Shown one piece after another: positions 16,958 through 25,243 of a stretch of DNA of 52,576 nucleotides (position 1 is the stretch's first letter; each line of letters starts with the position of its first letter). The translations under genes and the position numbers were made by a program. The DNA is taken from NCBI GenBank assembly GCA_947503365.1, contig CANNDT010000021.1, positions 1-52,576 of the forward strand, given 5' to 3'. The stretch comes from CANNDT01 sp945876205. Lineage in GTDB: Bacteria; Acidobacteriota; Vicinamibacteria; Vicinamibacterales; UBA2999. The notes below the pieces were generated by a model. It saw only the letters and a list, made by a program, of their open reading frames with translations. It had not been told where the DNA came from and did no database searches.

Positions 16958-18382
16958 TTACATTGAAGACGCAGCGGTCCGCTGCGCCAGACTGACGAGC
17001 GCTGACTCGAACGCACCTTTGTGACACGAGGGCTGGTGCATGTCGCCAAGCTCCGTTTGTGCTGCGACGGAACACCCGCCACCGCACACGGGAACAAAAG
17101 AGCAGTCCCCGCATTCCTCTTTGTGGGCCGTGAGCCGCTCGAAACGTTCGGCAACGGCGGCCCGCCACGACTCTTCACGTCCATCGATGTGGCCGGTCGA
17201 CTGGCCGGCGTCGCCCGTGAACCCGGGGCAGTTGTAAAGATCCCCATCCGGTCCAATCGAGTACGCGTGCCGCCTGTGGATCTCGCACGGTCCCATGTGC
17301 ACGCCGTCGGGCGTCTCGAAGCCGTGCTTCCGCGTTTCGTCCCGGAGAAACTGCATCTTCTCGTCGACGAAATGGCAGGAGTCGCAGGCGCTCGCACTGC
17401 CGCCACCTGCGCCCGCGGTGGTCATGCACGCGCCGCCCAGCGGGTTTCCATCGCTGCCGACGACAGACAGCGGAATGAAGCCCTTCGGTTTCACCGGCGC
17501 CGGCGGCTTGATGATCGGCTTGAAGTTGATCTTGGCGATGTCGTCGGCGAAATCCTGCTCCCGCAGGTAATCGAGCAGCGCAGGGTAGCTGTCGACCGAT
17601 GACTCGTCGAAGTTTCCGCCGATCGTGATCGCCACCTTGCCGGAGACCTTGCGGAGGTTCTCGATGATCTTGTCGAAGGTGCCCTGCTTGCCGCGCAGTG
17701 GCCGCATGCGGTTATGCGTCTCGCGGTCGCCGTCGAGCGTGATCTTGATGCCATTGAGTCCGTAGGGCGTCAAACGATCGACCACCTCCTCGGTCAGGAG
17801 GAGACCGTTGGTGATGATGTTGACCAGGAACTTGACGCCGCGCTCCTCGCAGAGCGCGTGGCACCGCTCCGCGAGCATGTAGCACACCGGAAGGTTCAGC
17901 AGCGGTTCGCCGCCGAACAGCGTCAGCACGAATTTTTCTGGCTGCACTTCATCGAGACGATGCTCGGCCCAGTCGATGACACGCGCGGCGGTCTCGAGCG
18001 ACATCTTGTGGGCGAACTTGTTGTGGTCGCCGTGATCGCCCTGAAAGCAGTAGTCGCACGCGAAGTTGCACTGGAGCGTAGTCAGCACCGTGATGCGCAG
18101 CTGGTCGGTGTCCTCGACCATGTTCGTGAAGTACTGCTTCAGCGCCCCGCGCTCTTCTTCTCGCGTGCCGACGAGAAAGCCATTCTCGACCAGTGCCTCG
18201 ATCGTCGCGCGTTCCTCGTCGTTGAACGCCGAATCGCCATCGGCGATGCGCTCGGAGATGCTACTGAGCAACCCGGTCACGTCCGAGGAGACAAGGAGCT
18301 GCGCGTCGGACAGCGTGTTCATCAGGAACACGTCGCTTCCTTCGCCGAGCGGCACCTGCACGTTGAACATCGAGGGCTGCAT
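16958..18382 (-). CDS. radical SAM/SPASM peptide maturase
   Basis: 474 aa from the ATG at 18382. Residues 1-95 form an N-terminal domain without cysteines (NTLSDAQLLVSSD, VENGFLVGTREEE), possibly for peptide recognition. The radical SAM cluster CX3CX2C is C105, C109 and C112 (CNFACDYC). GGEP is at 157-160, and ITLDGDRETHNRMRP at 214-228 is typical of peptide maturases. The SPASM domain has C366, C385, C424, C427, C433, C437 and C453, with extra cysteines at 319, 333 and 336. Such enzymes form thioether or C-C links in RiPP precursors; anaerobic sulfatase maturases share the layout but no sulfatase is nearby. An upstream TTG at 18436 would add 18 residues with a poor context. A sigma-54 promoter lies about 120 bases upstream. 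Confidence 0.9.
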   Translation of the reverse strand: MQPSMFNVQVPLGEGSDVFLMNTLSDAQLLVSSDVTGLLSSISERIADGDSAFNDEERATIEALVENGFLVGTREEERGALKQYFTNMVEDTDQLRITVLTTLQCNFACDYCFQGDHGDHNKFAHKMSLETAARVIDWAEHRLDEVQPEKFVLTLFGGEPLLNLPVCYMLAERCHALCEERGVKFLVNIITNGLLLTEEVVDRLTPYGLNGIKITLDGDRETHNRMRPLRGKQGTFDKIIENLRKVSGKVAITIGGNFDESSVDSYPALLDYLREQDFADDIAKINFKPIIKPPAPVKPKGFIPLSVVGSDGNPLGGACMTTAGAGGGSASACDSCHFVDEKMQFLRDETRKHGFETPDGVHMGPCEIHRRHAYSIGPDGDLYNCPGFTGDAGQSTGHIDGREESWRAAVAERFERLTAHKEECGDCSFVPVCGGGCSVAAQTELGDMHQPSCHKGAFESALVSLAQRTAASSM

Positions 18383-18514
18383 GTCTTTTTCTTCTCTTCT
18401 CTCTTCGGATCTCTTCGGGGCGCACGTCCACGGCAAGCGGACAGATCTTCATTACGCTGGGAGCGAACCGCCTTGAGACACTGGTGAGGTTCCCTGCGGC
18501 TCACCCCGGAATAG

Positions 18515-18530
18515 AGCAACGGGTGTACCA
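18515..18530 (-). promoter_or_regulatory. sigma-54 (RpoN) promoter of the maturase-peptide operon
   Basis: Minus-strand TGGTACACCCGTTGCT matches the -24/-12 consensus TGGCACG-N4-TTGCW at 10 of 12 fixed positions, with GG and GC exactly ten bases apart. Predicted start near 18504, about 122 bases before the maturase ATG. The neighbouring gene encodes a sigma-54 activator, which makes the match credible. The 380-base gap 18383-18762 holds this promoter, the palindrome at 18706 and a hairpin at 18746-18768, and no convincing gene. Confidence 0.7.
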
Positions 18531-18705
18531 ACGATCGCGTTGCACGACTTGCGATGCGAGTTGCGAGATATTGCGAAGGGAAACGTCGAATCGGCAAGCT
18601 TGTGGCATTGGTGCCGTCAAAGCACAGACGGCCAATGCGTTAGCCACAGAACCGCACGTCTGCGTGGCAGAGCTAGGACCGACCCGAGATCTGGGCGTCT
18701 GGGGT

Positions 18706-18725
18706 CCGGTCAAGTTGTTGACCGG
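18706..18725. promoter_or_regulatory. palindrome, candidate enhancer site for the NtrC-type activator
   Basis: CCGGTCAA GTTG TTGACCGG: a perfect 8-bp inverted repeat with a 4-base spacer, centred about 210 bases upstream of the predicted sigma-54 start. That is the usual distance and shape for an enhancer-binding protein site. It could instead be a hairpin after the regulator gene, but no T-run follows on the minus strand. Confidence 0.5.
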
Positions 18726-18762
18726 TGAGGACAGAGGCTTGCCGGAACTAGCGGCCGGGCGG

Positions 18763-20151
18763 CTAGTTTCCGCGAATCCTGCGGGCCAGCTCGCGAATTT
18801 CGAGCCGGTCCATCTTGAATTTCAATGTGCTGAGCGGGATTCCGAGTGTGCGGGCCGTCGCCGTGACATTCCACCCACCCTTTTCCAGTGCTCTGATGAT
18901 GAAATTGCGTTCGAAGGTCGACACGGCCCGGTCGAGCATGTTCTCCGAGGCGGGGCCATCGGCGTCAAGCTGGACCATGTGAAATTCGTAGGGCAGGTCC
19001 TCGTCGGTAATCCAGTCCTTGTCAGACACCGCAACCAGCCGCTCGACCAGGTTTTCGAGCTCGCGGATGTTGCCCGGCCACCAGTAGGCCCCCAGGATCC
19101 GGAGCGTTGAATCCGCGATGCCCTGAATATTCTTCCGGAACTTCAAGTTGTAGCGGCGAAGAAAAAATCGCGCGAGCTCGGGCAGATCCTCGATGCGGTC
19201 GCGCAGCGGCGGCATCTTGATCGGGATCACGTTGAGCCGGTAGTAGAGGTCCTCTCGAAACTCGTTCTGCTTCACCGCCTTCTCCAGGTCGGTGTTGGTC
19301 GCGGCAATCAGGCGGAAGTCGGTCTTGATCGGATGCGTTCCGCCCACCCGTTCAATCTCGCCCTCTTGAATCGCCCGCAGGAGCTTGGCCTGCAGCTCGT
19401 AGCGGAGATCGCCAATTTCATCCAGGAAGAGCGTGCCCCCGGCCGCCAGTTCGAACTTTCCAAGCTGCTGACGGATCGCTCCCGTGAATGAGCCTTTCTC
19501 GTGGCCGAAGAGCGTGCTCTCGACGAGCTCCTTGGGGATCGCCGCCAGGTTGACGGCCACGAACGGCGCCTCTGGAGAGCCCGACTCGCGATGGATGAGC
19601 CGCGCGAGCAGCTCCTTGCCGGTGCCGCTTTCGCCGAGAATCAGGATCGTCGCCGACAGCTTCGCCACCTTCGTGACGAGCTCGATAATCTCCCTGGTGC
19701 CGCGGCTGGGACCGACGATGAACTCGCGGTCGTTCTGCTCGGCCACCTCGGCCCGCAGGCGCATGACGTGGCGGCTGAGATCCTGCCGCTCGCTGGCGTT
19801 GGCCACCAGCGTACCCACGCCCTCGAACTCGAAGTCCTTGGAAACGTAGTGGTAGGCCCCGTACCTCATCGCTTCGATCGCCGCATCGAGCTCCTTGAGC
19901 ACGGAGATGACGATCACCTCGACGTACGGGTAGTTCTCCTTGGTGATCTTGAGCACTTCGAAGCCGCTGATGCCTGGGAGCCGCACGTCGAGTAGCATCA
20001 GGTCGACGTCCTCTTTCTCCATCATCTGGAGCGCGGCTTCGCCGGTGGCGGCGCGTAGAATGCGGTACTCTCGCTTGAGGACGGCCGTCAGGGTTTCGCG
20101 CATTCCCTCGTCGTCGTCGACGACGAGCACGGTTTTGCGGCGTTCAGACAT
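18763..20151 (-). CDS. NtrC-family sigma-54-dependent response regulator
   Basis: 462 aa, standard three-domain layout. The receiver (1-120) has the DDD acidic pocket and phospho-Asp in DLMLLDVRLPG. The AAA+ domain has Walker A GESGTGKE, sigma-54 contact loop GSFTGA (Ser for the usual Ala), Walker B LFLDEIGD and the arginine-bearing DLYYRLNVI. A Fis-type helix-turn-helix closes the protein (NVTATARTLGIPLSTLKFKM). It should activate the sigma-54 promoter found just downstream, and the likely kinase partner is at 13493-15244. The gene ends in a 7-bp inverted repeat (18746-18768) that includes its stop. Confidence 0.93.
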   Translation of the reverse strand: MSERRKTVLVVDDDEGMRETLTAVLKREYRILRAATGEAALQMMEKEDVDLMLLDVRLPGISGFEVLKITKENYPYVEVIVISVLKELDAAIEAMRYGAYHYVSKDFEFEGVGTLVANASERQDLSRHVMRLRAEVAEQNDREFIVGPSRGTREIIELVTKVAKLSATILILGESGTGKELLARLIHRESGSPEAPFVAVNLAAIPKELVESTLFGHEKGSFTGAIRQQLGKFELAAGGTLFLDEIGDLRYELQAKLLRAIQEGEIERVGGTHPIKTDFRLIAATNTDLEKAVKQNEFREDLYYRLNVIPIKMPPLRDRIEDLPELARFFLRRYNLKFRKNIQGIADSTLRILGAYWWPGNIRELENLVERLVAVSDKDWITDEDLPYEFHMVQLDADGPASENMLDRAVSTFERNFIIRALEKGGWNVTATARTLGIPLSTLKFKMDRLEIRELARRIRGN

Positions 20152-20232
20152 GCGGGCCGCGAGTATAGCGCGCTCCTTGACACTTCCGAATTCCCTTCGC
20201 TAAGTTACCAACAGGATCAGTATCAGCGCGTT

Positions 20233-20481
20233 ATGACTTTTCAATGGCTCATTACGGCCGCCGCGCTCATCGCCGCATTGCTCGCGTGGAACCAGGCGCG
20301 CCGCACGGCACGGCGGCTCGAACAGCTGTCGCAGATGTACTGGGAGCTGAAGTTCCAGCAGGGCGAGCAGCGCGTCCAGGTCGAGCGCCTGGCCGGCGGT
20401 GGGCCGCAGGTGAAGCCGACGCCAGACGTTCCCACGCCCCCCGGTGAATCCTTCGTCTCTCTCGCATCGCTGAAGCGATAA
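20233..20481 (+). CDS. small single-span membrane protein, function unknown
   Basis: 82 aa. One N-terminal transmembrane helix (FQWLITAAALIAALLAW) is followed by a basic, heptad-like stretch (RRTARRLEQLSQMYWELKF) that could form a short coiled coil, and a Pro-rich tail. It diverges from the regulator gene (81-base gap) and ends 21 bases before lpdA on the same strand. I do not recognise a family. Confidence 0.6.
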   Translation: MTFQWLITAAALIAALLAWNQARRTARRLEQLSQMYWELKFQQGEQRVQVERLAGGGPQVKPTPDVPTPPGESFVSLASLKR

Positions 20482-20502
20482 AAGGAAAAGGGCCGGCAAT
20501 TC

Positions 20503-21918
20503 GTGTCAACTGCATACGACGTCGTGGTGATTGGCGCAGGTACGGGCGGTTACGTCGCCGCCATTCGTGCCTCGCAACTCGGCAGGAAGGTGGCGGTCGT
20601 CGAGAAGCAGAAGGCTCTTGGCGGCACATGCCTGATCTGGGGCTGCATTCCGACGAAGGCGCTGCTCGAACACGCACACGCGCTGAAGATCGTGCGCGAA
20701 GCTGAACAGTGGGGCGTGATGCTCCCGTACGGCGCGCCGGCCCTCAACATGGGCACCGTGCACGCGCGCAAGGACAAGGTGGTCAGCGGACTCACCAAGG
20801 GCATCGAGTTCCTCTTCAAGAAGAACAAGATCGACTGGATCAAGGGCACCGCGCGCCTGGCCGGCAACGGCAAGGTGGAGGTCTTCGAGGGCGACACGCA
20901 GACGCTCGACGCGAAGGAGATCATCATCGCCACCGGATCGTCGCCGCGGAGCGTGCCCGGGATCGAGATCGATCGCAAGCGGATCATCACCAGCGACGAG
21001 GCGATTCACCTTCCCGAGGTGCCCAAGTCGCTCGTGATCATGGGGAGCGGTGCCGTCGGCGTGGAGTTCGCGTCGATCTATCGCCGATTCGGCAGCGAGG
21101 TCACGATCATCGAGCTGCTCCCGCGGCTCGTGCCGGTCGAAGACGAAGCGGTGTCCGCGGAGCTCGAGAAGTCATTCAAGAAGCAGGGCATCAAGTCGCT
21201 GACTGGAACGAAGGTCACCAAGGCCACCGCGACTGCCACCGGCGTCGACATCGAAGCCCAGACGCCGGAGGGCAAGACGCAGAAGCTGTCGGCAGACATC
21301 CTTCTCGTCGCAACCGGGCGCGGTCCCGTGACCACGGGGCTTGGTGCCGAAGCGCTCGGCATCCAGTTGGAGAAGGGCTACATCAAGGTCGACCAGATGT
21401 ACCGCACGTCGGTGCCGAACGTCTCGGCGATCGGCGACGTGATCACGCTGGGAACCCCAGGGCACCCACAGCTCGCTCACGTATCGTCGGCCGAAGGCGT
21501 GCTCGTCGCGGAACGGCTCGCGGGCAAGGACGTCCGCCCGCTCAACTACGGCCACGTCCCCGGGTGCACGTACTGCGATCCCGAGATCGGCAGCGTCGGG
21601 CTGACCGAAGCCGAAGCAAAGAAGCAGGGCTACGACGTGCAGATCGGGACCTTCCCCTTTGGCGTGCTCGGCCGGGCGAAGATGGCCGGAGAGACCGATG
21701 GGTTCGTGAAGATCGTCGCCGATAAGAAGTACGATGAAGTGCTCGGCGTGCACATGATTGGTCCACGCTCGACCGAGCTCGTGGCCGAAGCGGTGCTGGC
21801 GTTGAGGCTCGAGTGCACCGTGGAAGAGCTGATGCAGACGATTCACGCTCATCCGACATTCTCGGAGGCAGTGGCCGAAGCCGCGCACGCGACCCACGGC
21901 GCGGCGATCCACCTCTAG
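20503..21918 (+). CDS. lpdA: dihydrolipoyl dehydrogenase (E3)
   Basis: 471 aa from GTG. FAD-binding GAGTGGYVAAIRASQLG, the redox-active disulfide C43/C48 in GGTCLIWGCIPTK, the NAD site GSGAVGVEFA, the FAD motif SAIGDVI and the C-terminal dimer-site HAHPTFSEAV with the catalytic His. It reoxidises dihydrolipoamide for the 2-oxoacid dehydrogenases. The only E3 in the window, it presumably serves both the SucAB complex and the complex formed by the E2 at 22.0 kb and the E1 fusion at 35.5 kb. First gene of lpdA-E2-lipB. Confidence 0.95.
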   Translation: MSTAYDVVVIGAGTGGYVAAIRASQLGRKVAVVEKQKALGGTCLIWGCIPTKALLEHAHALKIVREAEQWGVMLPYGAPALNMGTVHARKDKVVSGLTKGIEFLFKKNKIDWIKGTARLAGNGKVEVFEGDTQTLDAKEIIIATGSSPRSVPGIEIDRKRIITSDEAIHLPEVPKSLVIMGSGAVGVEFASIYRRFGSEVTIIELLPRLVPVEDEAVSAELEKSFKKQGIKSLTGTKVTKATATATGVDIEAQTPEGKTQKLSADILLVATGRGPVTTGLGAEALGIQLEKGYIKVDQMYRTSVPNVSAIGDVITLGTPGHPQLAHVSSAEGVLVAERLAGKDVRPLNYGHVPGCTYCDPEIGSVGLTEAEAKKQGYDVQIGTFPFGVLGRAKMAGETDGFVKIVADKKYDEVLGVHMIGPRSTELVAEAVLALRLECTVEELMQTIHAHPTFSEAVAEAAHATHGAAIHL

Positions 21919-21943
21919 TGGCATGTGCCTCCTGGTTACGGTC

Positions 21944-21966
21944 GGGCCGCGACGTTGTCGCGGCCC
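21944..21966 (+). other. perfect GC-rich hairpin between lpdA and the E2 gene
   Basis: GGGCCGCGAC / GTCGCGGCCC with a GTT loop, a perfect 10-bp stem in the 109-base spacer. No T-run follows, so it may be an mRNA stability or partial termination element, not a classical terminator. Confidence 0.55.
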
Positions 21967-22027
21967 GCAGATCGCACTCGGAGGCTTGTTGTGAGCGGTA
22001 TTCAACCAGTCCGGACGGTCCACTAGG

Positions 22028-23299
22028 ATGTCCACTCCCGTCGTGATGCCCCAGATGGGGGAATCGATCGCGGAAGGCACTATCGTCCGCTGGATCAAGA
22101 AGGTGGGCGATCAGGTCGATCGCGACGAGCCGCTGTTCGAGATCTCGACCGATAAGGTGGACGCGGAGATCCCTTCGCCCGCCGCGGGCGTTCTCACCGA
22201 AATCACCGTCAAGGAAGGCGAGACGGTCGCCGTCAACAGCGTCGTCGGCACCATCGGCCAGGCTGGTGACTCGCCGTCGGCTATGGCGCGGCAGGCTCCG
22301 CCGTCGCCGCCCCCCCCCACGCCTCCAGCCCGCGCTGGCGCGAAACCAGTCGAGCAGCCCAAGCCTCGAGCCGCCGCTGCGGCGCCGCCAGCGTCACAAG
22401 AGGATCTGCGGCGCCAGAAATCCTCGCCGCTGGTCCGCCGCATCGCGCGCGACAACAACGTCGACATCGCCCAGATTGAAGGATCCGGCATCGGCGGCCG
22501 CGTCACCAAGGAAGACATCCTCGGTTATCTCGGCAAGACAGGCGAGGTTCCCGAACCCCGAACCCCGAACACAAACCCGGAACCCGGAACCCGGAAGCCG
22601 GAACCTTCCCTTCGTGTGGACGTCCAGCCGCTGTCGGTGATTCGCAAGAAGATCGCCGAGCACATGGTGATGAGCCAGCGGACCTCGGCGCATGTGCACT
22701 CGGTGTTCCACGTGAACTTCTCGACCGTGGAGAGGATCCGTCAGGAGAAGAAAGGCGAGTACGAGCAGCTTGGCGCCAAGCTCACGTACATGTCGTTCAT
22801 CGCCAAGGTGGTCGTCGACGTCATCCGACGGCATCCCGTCATCAACGCGTCGCTCGACGCCGACAACATCCTCTACAAGAAGGATGTGAACCTCGGCATC
22901 GCGGTCGCACTCGAGAGCGGCTTGATCGTGCCGGTCATCAAGAACGCCGACGAAAAGAACCTGCTCGGATTGAGCCGCGCCATTGCGGATGTGGCCGATC
23001 GCGCGCGGGCGAAACAGCTCAAGCCTGACGAAGTGCACGGCGGCACATTCACGATTACCAATCCCGGACAGTTCGGCGCGCAGTTCGGCATGCCGATCAT
23101 CAACCAGCCGCAGGTTGCCATCCTGGGTGTTGGCACCATCGAGAAGCGGCCGGTCGTCGTCGAGGACGCCATCGCCATCCGCACGATGGCCTACCTGACG
23201 CTGGGCTACGACCACCGCCTTGTCGATGGCGCGGTTGCCGACCAGTTCATGTCAGACGTCAAGAAAGGGATCGAACACTTCGATCCGAGCCAGGTGTAG
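22028..23299 (+). CDS. dihydrolipoamide acyltransferase E2 (pyruvate or branched-chain type)
   Basis: 423 aa. Lipoyl domain 1-75 with lipoyl Lys43 in ISTDKVDAEIPSP, a Pro/Ala linker, subunit-binding domain (SSPLVRRIARDNNVDIAQIE), a second linker and the catalytic domain ending in GYDHRLVDGAVADQF. The IPSPAAGVL lipoyl loop and the linkage to lpdA and lipB suggest the branched-chain/pyruvate class; the likely E1 is the fusion at 35551-38046. The second linker (EPRTPNTNPEPGTRKPEP) is encoded by a heptanucleotide repeat tract that seems to have expanded in frame. Its stop overlaps the lipB start. Confidence 0.9.
   Translation: MSTPVVMPQMGESIAEGTIVRWIKKVGDQVDRDEPLFEISTDKVDAEIPSPAAGVLTEITVKEGETVAVNSVVGTIGQAGDSPSAMARQAPPSPPPPTPPARAGAKPVEQPKPRAAAAAPPASQEDLRRQKSSPLVRRIARDNNVDIAQIEGSGIGGRVTKEDILGYLGKTGEVPEPRTPNTNPEPGTRKPEPSLRVDVQPLSVIRKKIAEHMVMSQRTSAHVHSVFHVNFSTVERIRQEKKGEYEQLGAKLTYMSFIAKVVVDVIRRHPVINASLDADNILYKKDVNLGIAVALESGLIVPVIKNADEKNLLGLSRAIADVADRARAKQLKPDEVHGGTFTITNPGQFGAQFGMPIINQPQVAILGVGTIEKRPVVVEDAIAIRTMAYLTLGYDHRLVDGAVADQFMSDVKKGIEHFDPSQV
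22548..22605 (+). repeat. heptanucleotide repeat tract inside the E2 linker
   Basis: Period-7 units of the type CCGAACC, then GGAACCC, running for about 58 bases in frame. The composition is unlike the rest of the gene and like intergenic GAACCCC repeats. It encodes Pro/Glu/Arg/Thr-rich linker residues between the subunit-binding and catalytic domains. Confidence 0.7.
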
Positions 23300-23970
23300 T
23301 GCCGCCGATCGAGGTTCGCCGTCTCGGCGTCGTCCCCTACGCCGAGGCTCTCGCCATGCAGCGCGCGCTTGTCGAGGAGCGCCGCGCCGACCGCATCCCT
23401 GACCTACTCCTGCTGCTCCAGCATCCACCGGTGATCACGCTTGGCGTCAAAGGCGATGGCGGGCGCGCCAACATCCTGGCAACCGACGAGCGTCTCGCGG
23501 AACTGGGTATCGAAGTTTCCGAGACGGGACGCGGCGGGGACGTCACCTATCACGGACCCGGGCAGATCGTCGGCTATCCCATCCTCGATCTACGGCCAGA
23601 CCGCTGCGACGTGCACCGCTACGTCCGTGATATCGAAGAGATCATGATTCGTGTATGCGCTGACTATGGCGTGACGGCGGGACGCATCAAAGGAAAGACC
23701 GGCGCGTGGGTCGGCAACGAGAAGGTCGGGGCTATTGGCGTTCGAATCTCACGTTGGATTACGAGCCACGGATTCGCGTTCAATGTGAGCACCGACCTCG
23801 ATCATTTCAACCTGATCGTGCCGTGCGGCATCTCGGACGGCGGTGTCACCTCGCTCGAGAAGGCAACCGGCAGGCGCGTGCCAGTCGCAGACGTCGAAGA
23901 CGCGCTCGTCACTCACTTGTGCGAGGTGCTCGCTCGTGAGGCGGCCGTGACGGTCCGCCAAGGCGCGTAA
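23299..23970 (+). CDS. lipB: lipoyl(octanoyl) transferase
   Basis: 223 aa; the GTG shares a base with the E2 stop (TAGTG). Signature RGGDVTYHGPGQIVGYPIL, the catalytic Lys in AWVGNEKVGAIGV and the catalytic Cys in VPCGISDGGVTSL are all present. It moves octanoyl from acyl carrier protein onto lipoyl domains, so it provides the cofactor for the E2 encoded just upstream and for SucB. Its last 62 bases overlap the convergent CNNM/CorC-type transporter gene. Confidence 0.95.
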   Translation: MPPIEVRRLGVVPYAEALAMQRALVEERRADRIPDLLLLLQHPPVITLGVKGDGGRANILATDERLAELGIEVSETGRGGDVTYHGPGQIVGYPILDLRPDRCDVHRYVRDIEEIMIRVCADYGVTAGRIKGKTGAWVGNEKVGAIGVRISRWITSHGFAFNVSTDLDHFNLIVPCGISDGGVTSLEKATGRRVPVADVEDALVTHLCEVLAREAAVTVRQGA

Positions 23971-25243
23971 GCACCGCTTCGGCGACCCCTCGGCCTCGTT
24001 CTCCAGTCACTTCGATCCGGACGTGATTCCACGTCACCGCATCGCCGGGCACCGCCGGCCGGCCGAGCAGCGTCAGCACTAGACCGCTGATGCTGTACAC
24101 CTGCGGATGCTCGAGGTCGACGCCGATGGCCTCGCCTGCGTCCTTCAGCCGCACTGCGCCGCTCACGACCAGGCGTCCGGATGGGTCGCGTGAGATGGGC
24201 GCCCGCTGGCGGCCCTCTTCAATCTCGCCGACCACCTGCTCGAACAGATCCTCGATGGTCACGAGCCCGGCCGTGCCGCCGTACTCATCCATCACCACGG
24301 CCATCTGTGCGCGTTGCCGGCGCATCGCCGCCAGCAGCTCGTCGAGCAGCATCGTCTTCGGCACATGCGGAAGCGGCCGGGCATCCAGTGCCGTGACCGG
24401 GCGCCCCGCGATCAAGTGGCGCAGCAGCTCCTTGATGTGGACGCTGCCGACGATGTTGTCCAGACTGCCGGCGTACACGGGATATCTCGTGTGCAGGTTC
24501 GCCTTGACGATCTCCCGCAGCTCGTCGGCCTCGGTGCCGACCGGAATGCCCATGAGGGCCACGCGCGGCACCGCGACCTCGCCTGCTGTCAGGTCGCCGA
24601 ACTCGAAGAGCTCGCGGAGGATTCGTCCCGACTCGCCGCGCAGCATGCCGCCCGCATGGCTCTCCTGGACGATGAACTCCAGCTCCTGGCTCGTGTGAAA
24701 GCGCTCGTCGACTTCCTGCCGCCGCACGCCGATGAGGCGGAGCAGGCTATTGCCGATCGCGTTCAGCCCCACGACGACCGGAAACAGGACCGTCTGCAGC
24801 GCCTCGATCACCGGCGTCACGTACAGCACCGTGCGGTCGGCGCGCTGCAGCGCCAGCGCCTTGGGCACCATCTCGCCTATGACGATGTGCAGGTAGGTGA
24901 GGATGGAGACCGCGATGACACTCGCCATCGCGTGTGCGGCGATCCAGCGATTTTCAAACGGCGCAAGGTGAGTGCTAATCGAGTCGGCCAGGACATGCTC
25001 GCCATACATGCCGAGGCCGAGGCTGGCGACGGATATGCCCACCTGCGTGGTGGCGATGTAGCGATCCTGCCGCTCCGGATCCTCGAGGATTCGCGCGACG
25101 CGCTGAGCGAGCCGGTTGCCGAGCCCCGCCTCGTGTTCGATCTTCGAGCGCGGAGCGCCCACGATCGCAAACTCCGCCGCGACGAAGAGGCCGTTCGCAA
25201 TCACCAGCGCGAGGATGATTCCGAGGCCGATGACGAGCTCCAT
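23909..25243 (-). CDS. CNNM/CorC (HlyC/CorC) family membrane transporter with CBS pair, copy 1
   Basis: 444 aa. DUF21 transmembrane domain (about 1-180, four hydrophobic segments; starts MELVIGLGIILALVIANGLF), a CBS pair (about 200-330, with VMDEYGGTAGLVTIEDLFEQ) and a C-terminal CorC_HlyC domain (350-430). The family is linked to Mg2+/Co2+ efflux and membrane homeostasis; no haemolysin activity should be inferred. Its ATG overlaps the stop of the paralogue upstream (TAATG), so the two are co-translated and may work as a heteromer. Confidence 0.9.
   Translation of the reverse strand: MELVIGLGIILALVIANGLFVAAEFAIVGAPRSKIEHEAGLGNRLAQRVARILEDPERQDRYIATTQVGISVASLGLGMYGEHVLADSISTHLAPFENRWIAAHAMASVIAVSILTYLHIVIGEMVPKALALQRADRTVLYVTPVIEALQTVLFPVVVGLNAIGNSLLRLIGVRRQEVDERFHTSQELEFIVQESHAGGMLRGESGRILRELFEFGDLTAGEVAVPRVALMGIPVGTEADELREIVKANLHTRYPVYAGSLDNIVGSVHIKELLRHLIAGRPVTALDARPLPHVPKTMLLDELLAAMRRQRAQMAVVMDEYGGTAGLVTIEDLFEQVVGEIEEGRQRAPISRDPSGRLVVSGAVRLKDAGEAIGVDLEHPQVYSISGLVLTLLGRPAVPGDAVTWNHVRIEVTGERGRGVAEAVLTRLGGPSRPPHERAPRTSE

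Noticed and set aside
16958..18382. Maturase as an anaerobic sulfatase-maturating enzyme
   Set aside because: The SPASM layout would allow it, but no sulfatase is nearby while a short Cys/Trp peptide gene is adjacent.
18261..18452. 63-codon frame starting MKICPLAVDV at the maturase 5' end
   Set aside because: It runs mostly inside maturase coding sequence in another frame and is Arg-rich, typical of a high-GC shadow frame.
18501..18713. 70-codon frame upstream of the maturase as a second precursor peptide
   Set aside because: It has no Shine-Dalgarno, contains the sigma-54 promoter, shows no leader/core pattern, and its composition is not coding-like.
18746..18768. 7-bp inverted repeat at the regulator stop as an intrinsic terminator
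   Set aside because: No T-run follows on the minus strand and the loop is GC-rich; kept only as a hairpin note.
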